In this document: in pieces, positions 30,201-42,331 of the stretch
Layout: each line of letters opens with the position of its first letter
How positions within the stretch are numbered: the first letter of the stretch is position 1
Assembly (NCBI GenBank): GCA_020137815.1
Contig: CM035356.1
Span: 5,428,145-5,492,144, forward strand
Source: Hormiphora californensis
Lineage: Eukaryota > Ctenophora > Tentaculata > Cydippida > Pleurobrachiidae
Reading direction: 5' to 3'
DNA: 64,000 nt
Notes under the pieces: model-generated
Databases searched by the model: none
The model's input: only the letters and a program-made list of their open reading frames with translations
Told to the model about the DNA's origin: nothing
Made by a program: the position numbers and the translations under genes

Positions 30201-30525
30201 ATACAGCTTTGGTCATATGAAGTATTTTATGAAGGAGCACTGTCGCTTAGATACGCACTGAACGAACGACTTCGACCACGACGTTCATCTCCAAATTATA
30301 ATAGAGATACTACTGATAATACTAATAATACTAATAATACTACACACTACTAGTATACCTGGAGAAGAAGGCGCTCTGTCGGTTCCTCCTGGCATGCACC
30401 CTAAAGTGAGCTACTGCCATGAAGTTGAGAGAGAGTCCCAGCAGGGATGCCAGCAGGATCACAATCGCGATACAACAATCCCATAGTTGGATGCTCTCTA
30501 TATCTTTAGTGCTGTGTATCGCCAT
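27287..30525 (-). CDS. Class A (rhodopsin-like) GPCR with two 1-nt frameshifts
   Basis: A seven-transmembrane plasma-membrane receptor; ligand unknown. Exons in phase: 30359-30525 (ATG), 28445-28642, 28148-28292 and 27287-27960 (TAA). Landmarks: TM1 with N34 (N-F-M-A-V, 1.50), TM2 with A-I-D-S-L-L (D65, 2.50), cysteines in V-C-N-I-W (residue ~97) and G-V-C-V-L-Y for the TM3-ECL2 disulfide, S-R in place of D-R-Y at the end of TM3, TM4 with a W, F-N-T-P standing for CWxP in TM6, and N-P-L-V-F-F for NPxxY in TM7. Inside the last exon the frame breaks twice, at a G-run near 27745-27755 (after L-K-R-A-G) and near 27670-27680 in TM6. Each looks like one extra base; either assembly error or a decaying gene. 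Length otherwise ~393 residues. Convergent with the EF-hand gene. Confidence 0.8.
28325..28444 (-). repeat. ~29-bp minisatellite built on the exon 2 donor of the GPCR
   Basis: Four copies of GGTTACCATGGTTACCTAAG-GAAGCAGCT abut the exon 2 end at 28445. On the gene strand the true donor GAG/GTAACCAG is followed by repeated TTAG/GTAACCA sites, so the donor core is reiterated. Confidence 0.85.
29485..30310. repeat. Three ~300-bp tandem repeats in GPCR intron 1
   Basis: Copies begin near 29490, 29802 and 30090 with GGTTGCCATGGCAACTG and include CTTCCACTGGAAGTTC, ACAGCTTTGGGCACATA and ACGTTCATCTCCAAATTATA. Copies 1 and 2 carry a spacer with CACCCATTGGGTGCGCCTCA; copy 1 also has the hairpin CCCGGCTTCGCCGGG. 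GTTGCCATGGCAAC is itself a perfect palindrome resembling an RFX X-box half-site pair. Confidence 0.85.
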
Positions 30526-30672
30526 ACTATAATAACATGGCGCTGGGTTAGTATTTTATAATAACATGGAGCTGGGTTAGTATTTTATAATAACATGGAG
30601 CTGGGTTAGTATTTTATAATAACATGGAGCTGGGTTAGTATTTTATAATAACATGGCGCTGGGTTAGTATTT
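30526..30672 (-). repeat. 29-bp minisatellite of a 3' splice site (GPCR 5' UTR)
   Basis: Five copies. On the gene strand the unit reads AAAATACTAACCCAGCTCCA-TGTTATTAT: a perfect TACTAAC branch-site sequence, CCCAG acceptor and the start of a 5' UTR exon. The copy next to the ATG (30525) presumably is the working acceptor. Confidence 0.85.
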
Positions 30673-31230
30673 TAGGTGGAGTAGAAGAACGAAATAGAAA
30701 AGCATTTAACTCCGGAGAGCACTACATGTCACAAAATAGGCCCTGGTGGCCGGCCCCCCTCGCTGTATTGTGACAGAACCCTAACCCCCCCCCCCCCCCC
30801 CCCCGCGCTGTCAGGCCAAATATTCTCTAACAGACCCAGTTGGTAGGCAACTCCATTTAAACTAAATCAGGATAAAAATAATATTAACAATAAGGCAGAA
30901 CATTGAACGGGGGGTGGTTATAATACAGAACCGTGATCTATTAATAATTCCTGATCTGCAGCTGTGGTATAAACACTGAGTTACTCAACAACTGCCACCT
31001 GTGATACCGTGTCACTAGCCCAGTGCAGGAAAATTGTGGGTTATAGAATTAGAATTAGAAATAGAATTAGAACTATTATAATATGAGCTGCTACTCATGT
31101 CGTCTGGCTATCAATTGCTGGATCTGTAGCAGTGCTTAAAAAACCAATTGTTATCAGTTAAATGGTAGTATGTAGTTCAAAGATAATATTATTAACATTT
31201 CAACACTACTTTAAACAAATTAATTTGAGC

Positions 31231-31262
31231 CTGATGATGATGCTGTGCATCGAAATTAATAG
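31231..31262 (+). ncRNA. Hammerhead-like core, weak
   Basis: CUGAUGA (31231-31237), one spacer base, stem II GAUGC with UGU loop and GCAUC, then GAAA (31252-31255). The layout matches the PLE ribozyme at 11400 exactly, including the extra base before stem II. However, the base after GAAA is U rather than C and no convincing stem I is visible, so it may be a decayed relic or chance. Confidence 0.3.
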
Positions 31263-31651
31263 CGTTCTTCTATAACAATAAAAACCCCTTCTACTCATTT
31301 TTCCAGTCGGAAGGAGAAAACTAAACATCCTCACTAGTATTATTATCTGTTCAGAGATTATATTACAAGATTATAATACAAAACAACGGTGGTTTATCGG
31401 TCATCAGTTTCATGATGCTCCCTAGGAGCTACACCAATCAGCAGTAGTAGGTAGTTCAGCGATAATATAGCACCAATCATCAGTAGTTTAGAGATACTAT
31501 AGTAACTATATTATCTCTGTTGTATGTGATGATTGTTGAGCTTGACATGAAACTTTGTGACAAGAAACCAAATCGTTGAGATTCGTACTCGTACTCTATT
31601 AAATCTGTTCAATTAAATAGCTGTTCAGGGTAGTTTAGTAGTTTATTGTAG

Positions 31652-31953
31652 TTACTCTCGTTTTTTTAAGAAACGCTTTAGGAAGAATTTTTTTTATAAG
31701 AAACGGCAAATGTGGAAACACCTTTATTAAGAAACCCCAAAATAAGAACCCCCCCCCCCCCAAGAAAATAAGAAACCTCAAAAATAAGAAAAAACGAGAG
31801 CGAAGGGATTGGGATTAGGTTTCTTAATTTTTGGGTTTCTCAATAAACGAGGTTAAGGTTCTTATTTTTGAGGTGTCTTAATTTTGGAGTTTCTTATAAA
31901 AAGTTTCCTATAAAAAGTTTCTTGAAATAAACGAGCTTAATTAATGAGAGTAA
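31652..31953. mobile_element. Foldback/MITE ~300 bp (TTAAGAAAC arms)
   Basis: TTACTCTCG...TTTAAGAAAC at the left and its inverted counterpart (GTTTCTTGAAATAAACGAG...GAGAGTAA) at the right; the body is made of inverted and direct AATAAGAAAC modules and a C-run. Confidence 0.65.
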
Positions 31954-32844
31954 GGTAGTTTATATATAGCTAGGCCCTAGCTCGACCTTGGTATCGAAGA
32001 CACCGGGCGACCTTCGCGCACGCTGGCAAGGGGTAACCAAAGCTCGACCCCCTTTTCGCGAGTTCCGCAGAACAAAAATTCTGGTAGTTTAGAAATCAAA
32101 ACATCGTTCAACATATATAACGATGCTGTCAGAGCATTGGCCTGACCCTATTCTCGAGAACTTCAGTGGTCAGAACTTGGTTAAGAAGTCACCCGTAATA
32201 TTTCTTTCGCAGAGGGGTAATTTGAAATTTCGTAACCAAGGGGAGAGCACTAGCCAGTAATATTTCATGATACTGATCGATCAGTATGCTAGAGTTAATA
32301 TAGAGTTAATAGAGAAATATCAAGGAGGGTTCTCGAGAACTCCCTTGATATTGCATATGCAGTGAGCCGTTTTACAAAGATGGAACGTCGAAAAGTTCAT
32401 TAAAATAATCGTTGAGCAAGCTGTTCAAAACATCATGCCCCTTACCTAGATAACAACTCAGTTCAATATGTAAATTTTAAAGAGGGAAACGTTAAATAAT
32501 CGGATCTAATGAAGAAATTTCTGAAAATCGAAAAAGATGTTGAGCAAGCTGTTCAAAACATCATGCCCCACCTAGTAAACTACAATTACTCAGTTTAATA
32601 AACAACTAAAATTCAGGGGTAAATCAAGGTACAACATAAAATCAAAGTTTTTAAAACTTTGTACACGGCGTCGTATTTGCGTGTGACGCATCCTCTTTAG
32701 CCTTCGCCCACCTGACAGCAAAACATCAGAAAAAGTATAAAGTCGGATTTTGTTGTTGTCAAGTTGACAAGTATAGCTCCTCACGCAACGCAATTCCAAT
32801 TTATATGGCACACCATATGGAACATTTGTCATTTAAATTGATTT

Positions 32845-32848
<4 letters not shown>

Positions 32849-32916
<68 letters not shown>
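32849..32916. repeat. (GA)n microsatellite
   Basis: About 34 uninterrupted GA units followed by a C-run. Confidence 0.95.
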
Positions 32917-32919
<3 letters not shown>

Positions 32920-33374
32920 CCCCCCCAAAAAGAGCTAAAGAGAAAGAGAAAGATATAGAGAGAAACGACGATTTGGTACAGCTGCATGAATACTGCTAAA
33001 TTAACTCTTAGAGATATAAGTACCTAAGTGATATGATATCCCTAGTGATTGAAAGAAACTGCAGCAATATTTGTTAGGCCGAGAATGTATACCTAGAATA
33101 TGTTGAAAAGAGTATCGCAAACTTGACAAAAGAAGTCGACTACAAAAACAATTCTGAGATTTGTTATTGTTGCAGTTCAGGATATTGACTTTGACAGAAA
33201 AGAAAACGCGTACAATTGAACCATTAATATGATCACGCGTTATTCGGATAAAGGGAAGGCTTTACGGATCATCAATGTCTTGGCTTGCGTCATCAATCTG
33301 ATTGATTGATTCAATCAATGGCAACCAACGTTTGCAAACCCTTCAAATATCTATTTATTTAACCATTTACCCTA

Positions 33375-33475
33375 GTCAGAATTAAATACGTATTTTTTGC
33401 GCAAATACGTATTTAAATAGCGCGTAAATACGCTATAAATACGTATTTAATACGTATTTTTTGCTAATAAATAAG
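33375..33475. repeat. AATACGTATT dispersed repeat, copy 1
   Basis: Starts TACCCTAGTCAGAATTAAAT and continues with several palindromic AATACGTATT units. Copies 2 and 3 are at 43789-43855 and 44512-44625 with the same TACCCTAGTCAGAA opening. Confidence 0.75.
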
Positions 33476-33689
33476 AACGCGCTTGTTAAGCCGCGCATTT
33501 TGGCCGATTTGTCGTCCAAAGCTGAGCCTGAAAGTCGCGTTGGATGCACCGCAACGGTTACCACAATGCTAGGAAGCAGATTTATCGCATTGTGACTCCA
33601 ATTTCCATTTGTATTTGATCAATCTCCAGCCGACTGGCACATCTTGTTTTTGTAACATCTCTTTTGTAACATCGTCCTTGACCGATTTA

Positions 33690-36600
33690 AAACAACTCAC
33701 CTTCCCTTTCCAGCCGTATCGCCAATTGCTACCCCCTTTCCCGTGCTGTAAACCTTCTTAAATCACTTCCCTAGCCTATGATGCTATTGTGTTACCATGC
33801 CATTGCTTGCTCACCTTTTTTTTTTGAATTTTTTGAAAAACCCGACCTTTTTAAAACCCACCCCTTTCCACCATGATGATTTTTGGGGGAATTTAAAAAA
33901 ACCCATCAAAATTCCCTTTAGTAGCCAACCCCCCCTTTTTCCCTGTGAATTTTAAAAAACCCCCTTTTACCCAGAATTTGGGAAAAAGGGGCCCCCCCCT
34001 TAAAAAAAAAAAAACCCCATTCCCCTTTTAAATTTTTTGGGAAGGGGCCCCCCTTCCCCCAAAAATTTTTAAAAAAAAACATTATTCCCTTTGATTGAAA
34101 TTTTTGGGTACCCCCCTTTCCCTGTTTAAAAACTTTTTTTTCCCCCCTTTTTCCCCCCCTTCCCCAATTTAAAACCCCCTTTTCCCGAAATTTCAAAAAT
34201 CTAATTCCCTTTTTTTACCCTACCCCAAATTTCCCCTTCCCCCCCAAAAAACCTTTTAAACACCCCTTTTCCTTTTCCCCTTTCCCAAAAACCGGGGGGA
34301 AAAAAGGGAAAAAAATAAACCCCCCCTTTCCAGGATTTTAACCCACCCCAAAAGCTTTTGGGTTTTTGGGGAAAATTTCCCTTTTTTCCACCCCCTCCCT
34401 TTTAAAACCCCCAAAAAACCCCCAAACCCTTTAAAAACCCCCCTCAAGGGGGGGGTTTTTTCCCGGGGGGGTAAAAAAAGGGATTTGAAAGGGGAAACCC
34501 CCGGGGCCCCCCCCCAAAAAAAAGGGGGGGAAAAAATTTCCCCCCCCCAAAAAATTTTTAAAATTTCCCTTTTTTCCCTGCCTTCCCTTTTTTAAAAAAC
34601 CCCCCCTTTTTTTTCCCCCTTTGTTTACCCCGGCACCCCCCCAAAAAACCCCCGGGGAAACCCGGGCCCCCAAAAAAAAACCCCCCCCCCCCCCCTTTTT
34701 TAAAAACATACACACCCCCTTTTAAAAAAACCCCCCCTTTCCCTAAAAACCCCCTTTTCCCCCCCCAAAAATTTCTTCCCCCCCAGGGAAATTTTTTAAA
34801 ATTTAAAGACCCCCCCCCGCCCAAAAACCCCCCCGGGAAAAAACCCCCCCCCCCTTTTTGAAAAAAAGCTTTCCCCTAAAAACAAAAAAAATCCCCCAAA
34901 ATCCCCTTTCCCGTGCTGGGGGAACCCTTTGAAAAAAACCCCCTTTCCCTTTTTACCCCCCCTTTTTTTCCCCAATTTAAAACCCCCTTTCCCTCAAACC
35001 CTTCAAAAAAATCCATTTCCCCTTTCCACCCTTCGAAAACTCCCCCTTTTCCCTCGAAACTTTTTAAACCCCCATTCCCCTTTTCCCCCCCTTCGAATTT
35101 TCCCCCACCCCCCCCCCCCCCTAAAATTTTTAAAAAACCACCCCCCCTTTCAGCTCCCCCCTTTTTGACTCCGGGCCCAAAACTTTGGGGGGTAAAAATC
35201 ATTCTTTTCAAAAGCCCGTAAATTTTTACTTATTACAAGTTTTTCCCATTTTTCCCCTTTGTGGGTAAAATTTTTGGGTCCCAGATTAAGGGGTTTTTCC
35301 CCTTTTGGGGAGATAGGGGGGACCTTTGGGATCATGGGGAAATTAGCCCCCCCTTTTTCCCAAAACGTCCGGGGGGTTTAAAAGGGGGGGGGGGGAAATT
35401 TTCATTCCCCCCGGGGAAAAAGGGGGGGAAAAAAATTTTCCCCATTTTTTTTTTTCCCTAAATTTTTATCTGGAGTTACCTCTATTTTTTCGAAAAAAAA
35501 AAAAGGGGAAAAAAAGGAGAAAGAGTTAAAAAAAAAGAGGGGGGAAAGCGGGTATCTAAAAAAAACAGTCAGTACGATGGGGGGGGGCCCACAAAAACAA
35601 TTTAAAAAAAGAAAAAAAAAAGGGAAATCCGGATTGCCTGGTAGTGACATTGGGGGGGGGGGATTAAATTTTTATTTTTTTTTACGTGGGCATCAAATGA
35701 AATAAAAAAAACCAAAAAGAACTTTTTTAGGGGGGGGGGGGGGAGTACTCTAACACAAAGGGGGGGAATGGAGGGGCAAGAAAAACACTCTGCATTTTCG
35801 GGGATGAGTACTTTGAGGACCTTGGCTTAAAAAGCCTTAAAAGGGGTTTATCAGGGAAGATTATTTTTATCCGTCCTTAATTAAATTCTTTAAAAATTCA
35901 GTTCTAAAGGGGCATCCTCCCCTTTGATCAGAACCGTTTAAAGAGCCGGGGGGGGTGAAGAAGCCCCCGGGGGGGGGTTTACCGTCCCCATGGTCCTTTT
36001 TAAGGGGGTGGCGGGCATGTGCTACGCCCCCGGCAAGCTGTACACATAAACGAGCTTTTCTGTGTATGTTGAGTAGGAATAAAAAGAGATATTCTCGAAT
36101 AACTTTCCCACCAAAAACCCAAAAAGCCCCACCAAAAAAACGGCCCCCACTCCACCCCCAAAAATCGTGCGATGGTGGGTAAGGTTTAAAATAAAAAAAA
36201 AAATTGAAAACACACCCGGAAGCACCGGGGGCCCCCCAATTCCCTGCCCTGTGTGCGGGCCCTTTTGCCAAAAAAAAATTACCAAAAACATTAAAAAAAA
36301 CAGAAGGGGGGAAAGCCCCATACTACAGCAAAATGCGACAAAAATTTCCTCAGGTTCACAAAAAAAGGATGTTCAGTTAACCGGTGTAATGTCTGACAGA
36401 CTTCTTTTTCATTTTAGGACCAAAACACGAAAACAAAAAGTGTTTTGAAATGTGGATTTTTTTAATGGGATTTTTCGGGGGGGTGACGAACAATTAGCTG
36501 TGTCAAAATTTAAATCCCGTTTTATTTTTGAAATTCGTAAACATTGCATTTTTCAGCTGTAAAAAAAAATTTGGGCTGAACCCCCGTGGTAAAAGGGGGG

Positions 36601-38890
36601 GACATGTTTCACGAAGGTTTACGCAGGGGAAAGAGGTAGCAATTGGCGATAGGGTGGGGAAAGGGGAAGGTGAGATGTTTATAGAAGGTTTTACAGCACG
36701 GGGGAAAGGGGAAATAGAATTGGGGATTGGGGAAAGGGAAGGGAGGGGATGTTTCAAGAAGGTTTCAGCCGGGAAGGGGGGGGGAAAGGTAGCAAATTTG
36801 GGGATGGGCTGGAAAGGGGGAAAATGAAGGGGGATGTTTTATAAAGGTTTTGAGGGGGGGGTTGGGGGGGGGGGGGGGGGGGGTTTTGCAATTGGGGATG
36901 TGCTGGAAAGGGGGGGGTTGGAGTTTCCAGAAGGTTCAGAAGGGGAAAGGAAAAGGGATAGTTGGCGAAGGGCTGAAAGGGAAGGTAGATGTTTTAAGAA
37001 CCAGAGGGGGAAAAGGGGGTGGGGGGGTCGGGGTAGGGTTGGGGGGGGGTGAAGGCGATTGGGGAGGAAAAAAAGGAAAATAGGGGGTTTTTTTGAAGGT
37101 TTAAAAGGGGAAAAATTGGGGGGGTTGGGCCCGGATGGGGGGTCTTCCTAGTCTTGGGGGGGGGGGGTTTTTTCCAAAATTTAGCCCGGGGGGGGGGGGT
37201 TTTCCTTTTGGTTTGACCCAATTTGGGTTGTGGGTTTTTGGTCCCCTTTTGGGGGGCCGGGGCTCTAATGTGGTTAGAAATTTGGGGTTGTTTAAGCCCT
37301 TTTGGGGAGGGGGGGGGGTGGTAGGGGGGAAAAAGGTCTTCTGTGGTCAGACAAATTTTTTTGGGGAAAGGGGGGGGGGGGGGGGGGGAAAGGGGGGGGG
37401 GAAAAGGGTTTAACACTTTGGGTTTAGACCAAAATTTGATTGTTTTCAAAAAGGGGGGGGGGTTTTTAGGGGTCGGGGAGGGGGGGGAAAAAAGGGTTCT
37501 AACCCCCTTTTGTTTAGACCAATTTGTATTTTTAAAAGGCCCGGGGAGTGGGTTTTTGGGAGAGGGGGGCCAAGGGTTTTAAAATCTTTGTTTAGGGGGC
37601 AAATTTTTATTTTTAAAAAGGGGGGGGGTTGCAAGGGGGGGGGTCGGGGGGGCCCAAGGGTTTTAAAGGGTTTCAGCAGGGAAGGAAAAGGGTTTTTAAA
37701 GGGGGGGGGGGAGAGGGGGGAAAAAAAGGGGGGAATTTGAAAATTTGGAAACAGAAGGGGAAAAATAAAGGCCAAACAAAACCGGGCGGGAAAGAGTTAA
37801 ACCCTTTTGGTGGGGGAAAAGGGAAAAAGGGAAGAGGCCCCCCAGGGGAAAAGGGAGGGGGGCCAAGGGGGTTGAAAAGGGGGGGGGAAAGACAGGGTTT
37901 TAAAGGGGAAAGGGAAAATTGGGAACGGAGGGAGTAGTTTGGGGAATGGGAGATAGAAGGGAAGGGGAAAGGGAAGGTGAGATGTTTTTAAAGGTTTTCA
38001 CACGGGAAAGGGAGAAGGGAAAAGGGAGGGGGGGGAAAAAGGGAAAGGTGGTGTTTACAGAAGGTTTAACACGGGAAAGGGGGGGGATGGGCTAGGAAAT
38101 GGGTTTTTTAAAAAAGGGGAAGGGGTGAGATGGGGAAAATTACGTATAGGGGGGGGGGTTTTTTTTTTAGCCCAATTTCGTAGGGCGGGAAAGGGAACGT
38201 AATGTTTTATAAAGGTTAAAAAGGGAAAAAGGGGGTTAGGAAGGGGTCCGGGACCGGGTTAAAGGTTTCCTTGGCGAGAAAGGGGCCCCCAGGGGAAAAA
38301 AGGGAAGGGGGAAGGGGGAAAAAATTTAAAAAAAAAGGGGAAAAAAGGGGGGGAAAGGCTTTTTGGCCTGGGGGGGGGGGGAAGGGAGTTCCCGGGTTTT
38401 AAAATTTTGGGGTTTGGGCTGGGGGGAAATTTGGATTTTTTTGGAGTTACTTTTCCCCAAACCCTCAAGAAAAAAAGGGAGATTCAAAAGCCCCCCGCTA
38501 GGGTTTAAAAAATTGTTTTAAAAGGCAAAATGGGCCTTTTTCTTTATATTAAAAAAAAATTCGAAAATATATTTTAAAAGGGGGCCCATAAAGTTTGGGC
38601 CAGGGGAAAGGAAATATTAATTCTGTGGGGGGAAATGGCGAACCCAAACCACAAGTTTAAAAACCCCTGGTCTGGCGTTTTTATTTGGGGGGTTTAAGGC
38701 AAAAAAAGCTTGTCCCCCCCCCGGTGGGGGGTTTGAAAAAAAAAAATTTACAAAAAAACAACGGGCTTAAATTTTTTGAAAATTTTTCAACAAAAATTTT
38801 TTTAAACTGAAAAGGATTCCACATGGTATTTTCCTTTAAAATTTGTTTTTAGTTTTACTTTTTAAAATATTGAGTGGATAATTAAATTTA
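33690..38890. repeat. Inverted ~70-bp satellite arrays, mostly degraded into homopolymer-like text
   Basis: A clean unit at 33705-33770 (TTTCCAGCCGTATCGCCAAT, TGCTACCCCCTTTCCCGTGC, TGTAAACCTTCTTAAATCA) is found inverted at 36610-36680 (GAAGGTTTACGCAGGGGAAA, GAGGTAGCAATTGGCGATA). Further right-hand units recur every 70-85 bp through about 38110 (TGTTT-AGAAGGTTT-CACGGGAAAGG). Left-hand units are in the opposite orientation. Between and within, bases collapse into runs of A, C, G and T, most likely poor consensus of a satellite. Open frames here are compositional. Confidence 0.65.
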
Positions 38891-38893
38891 AAA

Positions 38894-39010
<117 letters not shown>

Positions 39011-39259
39011 CTTTTTTTCCCTTTCCTCCTTTTCCCTTTTCTTTTTCCTCTTTCTTTTTTCCCTTTTCCCCAAAAGGTTTCTTTTTTAGGCCTCCCGGGT
39101 TTTCCGGGGTTTTCCTCTCTTTTTCCCCCCTCCCCCCCCCCCCCCCCTTTTTTTTTTTTTTTTCCTTCCCTCCCCCTTTTTTTTTTTTTTCGCGAAAGAA
39201 AAAAAATCCCCAAAGCCAATTGCTTTGCTCGACCCTGTTTCCCCGCGTCCCGGGTTTGA

Positions 39260-40105
39260 ACAAAACAAGCTTGTACAAGCAAACAACATGTACAATATAA
39301 ATACTCTTCTGAACAATTACAGATCAGAAAATATGCTGATTACACACTGTAATAAGGATGTTCCACATGACTAATTTCAGTACATGCAATATATATGTAG
39401 CTACTATCATTTTTGTTCTACATTTTAAGATTATATTAAAGATTGTGGTTTAGTTACAGTAATTAAACCACACCTCTCGAAATGTAGAAAAAAAAAAGAT
39501 GTTCGACATGATCAGAAACTGAGACATAATCATATTGCTCAGCTGCTGGATGCATGAGATGATATTAACAAAAAAGGTTGTGATTCGTGCGTAAAAAAAT
39601 ATGCTCATATGTATATGCTCATACATATATAGCTAAATGGTATGTCGCAACTAATCAACTTAATATTTAGAAGATAGGGCCCTATCACACTAGATGGAGT
39701 TCCAGCAGCGCAACTTCCAGCAATGCAGAATTCACACTACTGCTGGCTGGAAACTCGCGCGAAACGACATTCTAGGACACAATTGCACACAATCGTCAAC
39801 AAAAAAACCGTGTGGCTGTCGCGTGTTCCGTATTTTGGTCGTTTCCAGTCAGCAGTAGTATAAAATCAGCCTTGTTAGACATAAATTTTAAAATGCCGTT
39901 GCATTTGAAGCTATATGTAAGTGTTACATAACATCAGATGCAACGGCATGTACCGGAATGGTTTTAAGCGAAATTTTTTTACACACTGTTTCCTTGTGCA
40001 GACTTGCAACAAAACGGATTCATTAGCACTGTGATTCCATTTAAAATCGTTTTAGCACGGTCTACTTAAAATGGATTGGACCGAAACTCTCAGTTTACCT
40101 CTCTT

Positions 40106-40155
<50 letters not shown>

Positions 40156-40200
40156 TCTCTCTCTCTTACCCTCTTTTTCTCGCTTTCAGATCAAAGTCAA
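39260..40200. other. Non-coding interval with two small inverted repeats
   Basis: No gene recognised. Inverted pair 39731-39755 / 39841-39862 (CACTACTGCTGGCTGGAAAC and counterpart) and perfect 12-bp pair ATGCCGTTGCAT at 39893-39904 / 39938-39949, both MITE-like. A (CT)n tract covers 40095-40165. Confidence 0.5.
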
Positions 40201-40213
40201 CGAAAAATAAACA

Positions 40214-40383
40214 CAGTCGGACCCCGATTTAGGGACACCCTCGGGGGAAAGGCTCTTGTCCACTAAATCGGGGTGTCCACTAAATCGGGGTCAAATAAGG
40301 TTAATTTCCTATATCGGGGGAAAAATCCTGTCCCTAAATCGGGGTGCCACTAAATCGGGGGCCCCTAAATCGGGGTCCGACTG
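40214..40383. mobile_element. Pogo-type MITE, copy 2
   Basis: CAGTCGGACCCCGATTTAGG to GGGGTCCGACTG, with the CACTAAATCGGGG module repeated inside. The right flank is TA; the left is CA, probably a mutated TA. Confidence 0.88.
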
Positions 40384-40717
40384 TAGGTAAATTGATCAAT
40401 AAACTGGCATTGAAATTAGATACACCTCTACACAGAGGTTTCAAAAACATGGCACTGTACAATCATTATATTATTAACGAACAAGGACCACCTGGTGTTA
40501 AACTGCACAGTCTGGAAAGAAGACAAGGAGCTCACCAATTAGAAGCTGCTGCGAGCGTAAAACTGAACACACCATACAGGGTAGACTGTAAACGATGAAG
40601 AGATTGAAGTTTTGGCAGCAGAGGCGATAAAGAGAGATGCCAGATGTGGATACTAAAGAGCCATGTGATGGGATACTGGAATAAAAGATGAGAGAGGGAG
40701 GGGTAAGGGGAGAGTGG

Positions 40718-40791
<74 letters not shown>

Positions 40792-41159
40792 GAGAGATCG
40801 GCTATAGAGAATCGCGAAGATAGATCGAGAGAGCCGAGAGAGAGAGAGAGAGCGACATAAGATTCTTGAAAAGATGTGATGATAGGAGGATAAAATGACT
40901 CTCTCACATGCGATATGCCTCTATTCTCGACTCATCTTGTATTGATCATTAGCTATAGCTAGCTACCCACTGGCCCATCCAGGCTCCAGCTCTCTCTCAG
41001 CTCTCTCCCTATCCCTCCCTCTAGGCTCCCTATCTCTCTCATTCTTCTCTCCTCTTCATCTCTCTCCCTCTTCCCTCCTCGTCTCTCTCTCTCTCATCTC
41101 TCTCACCTCTCTCTCTCATCATCTCCTCCTCTCTCTCTCTCTTCTCTCTCCTCTCTCTC

Positions 41160-41199
<40 letters not shown>

Positions 41200-41787
41200 A
41201 TCTATTTATCTATCTCTCTCTATCCATCTCTCAATAAATTAGAGGTTACCTTTCAAGAAAATTTATCCCGATCTTATAACAGGGCCCATCTAAGATGAAC
41301 ATATTAATCTGATATGATAATAACCACTATAAAAAGTGGCCTTGTTTATGTTCTAACGCTCCTTTATTTATTTATATATTTGTAAGGGTCACGGGGCGCG
41401 GAGAGAGAGGGTATAGGCCAAGGCTATAAAATGCAAATGTGATCACACTCCTTCGCTATTTTACGCTCTAGATAAGGACAATACATTTTCGAAGGTCATT
41501 TTAAATACATTTTCCACCTGACCGCCCATGTTCTCTGACTCTACTATATTTATGTTTTCTAATAAAAACCTAATATATAAAGACATCAAACCTAATGTAT
41601 AAACTATAAAGACATCCAAAATATTTTTGTTCTCTCTACTGCACAGTGCACACCTTCTGCTATTCAATCCTCGTCATTTTATAAGGGAACAAGTAAAATA
41701 CAGTTATAATTTAAAAATCCCCATTGATAATGATATGTGATTGTAATGACTGGCCTAGCAGACTCAGAGACTTGCATTGTTATTATC
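40384..41787. other. Non-coding interval with CT/GA microsatellites
   Basis: An 84-codon frame after the MITE has no recognisable domain and no splice context. (GA)n at 40721-40790, broken CT-rich sequence at 40985-41235, remainder AT-rich. Confidence 0.5.
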
Positions 41788-42016
41788 TCAATTGAGAGCT
41801 GTCACAGGGAGACAGGTGAATCGAGGTCCGGTAAATCGAGGATTGAAGTAAAGCAGCTGTTATTCTGCAGTAGCTGCATATGCTAGCCAACCAAAAGTTG
41901 AAACCACGTCGTTAGTATATTTTAACATAATATACCCATCCATGTAATCCACGTGAGAGAAAGTTTCTTGTGGACCAACTTGAAAAAATTGACTTTTAGA
42001 ATGGAAATGATGCAAC

Positions 42017-42122
<106 letters not shown>

Positions 42123-42174
42123 ACTAACGACGTGGTTTTTACTTTTGGTTGGCTAGTGCAGCAGCTGTGTAATA

Positions 42175-42331
42175 CAGTCGGACCCCGATTTAGGGACACC
42201 CTCGGGGGAAAGGCTCTTGTCCACTAAATCGGGGTGTCCACTAAATCGGGGTCAAATAAGGTTAATTTCCTATATCAGGGGAAAAAAATCCTGTCCCTAA
42301 ATCGGGGTGCCACTAAATCGGGGTCCGACTG
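42175..42331. mobile_element. Pogo-type MITE, copy 3 (nested)
   Basis: Almost identical to copy 2, flanked by TA (42173-42174, 42332-42333), inserted in the right arm of the surrounding foldback, hence younger than it. Confidence 0.92.

Larger units (their letters stand above)
30673..33690. other. Gene-poor interval upstream of the GPCR
   Basis: No coding sequence recognised. Contents: a C-run near 30785, a hammerhead-like motif at 31231, a foldback at 31652-31953, a 38-bp near-palindrome around 32310-32348 centred on TTCTCGAGAA, a duplicated TTGAGCAAGCTGTTCAAAAC segment (about 32411 and 32541), and a (GA)n tract. The GPCR promoter and any 5' UTR exon should lie at its left edge. Confidence 0.5.

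Noticed and set aside
40344-40598. 84-codon frame after a pogo-type MITE
   Set aside because: Starts inside the MITE, no recognisable domain, no flanking splice sites; chance frame preferred.
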